In this document: piece after piece, positions 5,994 through 7,840 of the stretch
Numbering within the stretch: position 1 is the first letter of the stretch
Layout: every line of letters begins with the position of its first letter
Assembly (NCBI GenBank): GCA_947479075.1
Contig: CANJZR010000168.1
Span: forward strand, 1 to 7,840
Origin: Planctomycetaceae bacterium
Lineage (GTDB): Bacteria > Planctomycetota > Planctomycetia > Planctomycetales > Planctomycetaceae
Length of the DNA stretch: 7,840 bases
Direction: 5' to 3'
Translations under genes and position numbers: made by a program
The notes under the pieces: model-generated
Database searches by the model: none
What the model saw: the letters and a program-made list of their open reading frames with translations, nothing else
Told to the model about the DNA's origin: nothing

Positions 5994-7840
5994 ATGCATC
6001 CTGGATCAAGTCCGGCATCCCAGTTTCCCCGTTGGGTGACCACAACGTTTTGCGCGGCGATCCTGTCTCTTTCGGTCGCTTTGTCCTATTCGAACAGCCT
6101 GTCGGGCCCATTTGTGCTCGACGACATTCCCACCATTGTCGACAGCGCGTCGATTCACCGGATGTGGCCGATCAGTACCGTTTTGTTCGACGGCGATACG
6201 ACAGCCTACGGCCGTCCATTGCTCAATTTGACATTCGCTCTGAATTACGCCTACGGGAAGGACTCCGTCACTTCCTACCACATCGTGAACGTGATCATTC
6301 ATTTGCTGGCGGGGCTGGCATTTTTCGGTGTGGTGCGTCGCACGCTGGAACGCTGGCCCAGTGCTGCGACTCCAAATCCTCATGCGACGCCGATTGCTCT
6401 CTTCACGTCGCTCCTCTGGCTGCTTCATCCCTTGCAGACGGAGTCGGTCACGTATGTCGTCCAGCGTGCGGAGTCGCTCGTCGGATTGTTCTATTGGCTG
6501 TCGCTCTACTGTGCGATTCGCGCGTTGTCGTCTCGGAAGTCCCTGGTCTGGCCCATCGCCTCGGTGCTTTCCTGTTTGTGCGGAGTCGCAAGTAAAGAAG
6601 TGATCGTGTCGGCCCCGCTCGCCGTGGTTCTGTACGACCTCACTTTTTCGGGATACCCCTGGAGATTATTGTGGATCCGGCGGCGGCGCCTTTACGTGTC
6701 CCTGTTTTGCACCTGGATTCCCCTGTTTTTTATAGTCGCCGTGACGCAGGGCCGACAAAACAGCACCGGTACTGACCTAGGAGTGACATCCTGGGAATAC
6801 CTCCAGACCCAGTGCTGGGCCATATGCCGTTATCTGCATCTCACTTTTTGGCCCGATTCCCTGGTTCTCGATTACGGTGTCGGCGTTGTTCGCGAACTCA
6901 AAGAGATCGTTCCCGGGGCGGTCGTCATCGCATTGATGGTGCTTGGGTCCCTCGTCGCACTGAGATATCACCCGTGGATCTCACTCGTCGGGTTTTTCTT
7001 TTTTGCCGTACTCAGTCCCAGCTCCAGCATTATTCCAATTGTGACGCAGACGGTGGCCGAACACCGCATGTATCTTCCCCTGGCATCGCTCGTCATTCTC
7101 ACGGTCATGGCCATCTGGCAGGGGACACTGTCTCTGCATCGTCTCATTTGTCCGAAGACGATGTCGCCACACGTCTGGATCTTTCCGAGCGGTCTCCTGT
7201 TCCTCATCGCGGTGATCTTCGGAACCCTGACCTATCAGCGGAACTCGGAATACAGTGACTCTTACCGGTTATGGCAAACAAATATTGATCGCTGGCCGGA
7301 AAGCCTGCGGCCTTACATGCTGATCGCTTCTGGTTATCAGGAGAAAGAACACGATCCCGAGACCGCCTTGTTGTGGTACGACCGCGGCATCATCGGCCAC
7401 CAACTCGTCCAGCAGCATCGCCACGGCACTCAGCTTGTTGACCTGCAACTGGCAGGTATCGTCTTCGGCCGCGGTACCGTTTACTCGCAGCTGCGCCGAT
7501 TTGAGGATGCTCTCTCAGACTTCAATCGGGCCGTGGAACTGAATCCCGACATCACCAATGCTTACTTCTACCGAGGCATGGTTTTGGGGCAACTGGGGCG
7601 CGAGAAGGAAGCTCTGGAAAGTTTAACGGAAGCCATCGCCAGGGAAGCTTCTCCGGAGCCGCTGTTCATTCGAGGCGAGATATTGAGTCGAATGAAGCGT
7701 TATGAGGAAGCGGTCGCCGACTTGAGTCTCGCACTGCAAATGGATCCTTCCAACCCGTTCTTTTATCAGTCTCGCGGACAAACATTGACCGAACTGGGCC
7801 GCTATCAAGAGGCCCTCAGGGATTGCAACAGGGCGCTCGA
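5994..7840 (+). CDS. TMTC-like multipass membrane protein (putative protein O-mannosyltransferase-type, GT-C fold) with C-terminal TPRs (partial, 3' end off window)
   Basis: An open frame runs from ATG 5994 to the right edge (615 residues, no stop); GTG 5985 is also possible, and a stop at 5973-5975 bars anything longer. The first half is highly hydrophobic, with about 9-11 membrane spans. Conserved blocks follow the TMTC/PMT-related order: SGPFVLDD (D43, D44, the acidic pair after TM1 typical of GT-C enzymes), YGRPLLNLTFALNYAYG (72-88), YHIVNVIIHLL (95-105), LLHPLQTESVTYVVQRAESL (143-162), ASKE (199-202) and VAEHRMYLPL (354-363). C-terminal TPRs occupy about 487-520, 521-552, 554-585 and 588 to the cut. 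Eukaryotic TMTC proteins transfer mannose from a lipid carrier to exported proteins. Bacterial relatives with this layout are usually annotated only as TPR or glycosyltransferase-like proteins, so donor and acceptor here are inference. It follows the small TPR gene by 35 nt. Confidence 0.88.
   Translation, partial: MHPGSSPASQFPRWVTTTFCAAILSLSVALSYSNSLSGPFVLDDIPTIVDSASIHRMWPISTVLFDGDTTAYGRPLLNLTFALNYAYGKDSVTSYHIVNVIIHLLAGLAFFGVVRRTLERWPSAATPNPHATPIALFTSLLWLLHPLQTESVTYVVQRAESLVGLFYWLSLYCAIRALSSRKSLVWPIASVLSCLCGVASKEVIVSAPLAVVLYDLTFSGYPWRLLWIRRRRLYVSLFCTWIPLFFIVAVTQGRQNSTGTDLGVTSWEYLQTQCWAICRYLHLTFWPDSLVLDYGVGVVRELKEIVPGAVVIALMVLGSLVALRYHPWISLVGFFFFAVLSPSSSIIPIVTQTVAEHRMYLPLASLVILTVMAIWQGTLSLHRLICPKTMSPHVWIFPSGLLFLIAVIFGTLTYQRNSEYSDSYRLWQTNIDRWPESLRPYMLIASGYQEKEHDPETALLWYDRGIIGHQLVQQHRHGTQLVDLQLAGIVFGRGTVYSQLRRFEDALSDFNRAVELNPDITNAYFYRGMVLGQLGREKEALESLTEAIAREASPEPLFIRGEILSRMKRYEEAVADLSLALQMDPSNPFFYQSRGQTLTELGRYQEALRDCNRAL

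Noticed and set aside
6032..6595. 187-codon plus-strand frame inside the TMTC-like gene
   Set aside because: It is a different frame of the same DNA. The frame from 5994 carries the conserved TMTC blocks and continues to the window end.

Overview
The window looks like chromosomal DNA of a planctomycete, probably order Planctomycetales. The strongest evidence is a DUF1559 protein with a type IV-pilin-like N-terminus and the C-terminal H-x9-DG signature. It is followed by a small lipoprotein with a carboxypeptidase-regulatory/transthyretin-like fold. A Hanks-type Ser/Thr kinase with a C-terminal GYF-like module and a TMTC-type membrane protein with C-terminal TPRs also fit this phylum. Moderate GC content, AT-rich intergenic stretches and few strong Shine-Dalgarno sites agree. 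I cannot name the genus.

Layout. (1) 1-1337, minus strand: a Ser/Thr protein kinase whose C-terminus runs off the left edge. (2) 1338-1702: a divergent intergenic region holding a near-perfect direct repeat and several copies of a TCGCCAG-type motif. (3) 1703-3085, plus strand: a ribose-type (BPD_transp_2) ABC permease with about 130 extra residues between TM1 and the conserved core. The extra piece reads like one lobe of a type I periplasmic binding protein. A hairpin follows the stop. (4) 3086-3565: a long intergenic region that becomes AT-rich just before the next gene. (5) 3566-4699: the DUF1559 pseudopilin-like protein, then a strong hairpin at 4751-4787. (6) 4847-5311 lipoprotein, 5377-5958 small soluble TPR protein, and 5994 to the right edge a TMTC/O-mannosyltransferase-like multipass protein with TPRs, cut by the window end. 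These last three are co-directional with gaps of 65 and 35 nt and may be one transcript.

How they may work together. The right half reads as an envelope module: an exported pseudopilin-like protein, a lipoprotein, and membrane glycosyltransferase-like machinery with TPR partners. A functional link is inference from gene order only. The left half holds a signalling kinase divergent from a transporter subunit that has no ATPase or binding-protein gene beside it in this window. No tRNA, rRNA, CRISPR array, insertion sequence or phage gene was seen. The most unusual item is the permease with the embedded binding-protein-like domain.
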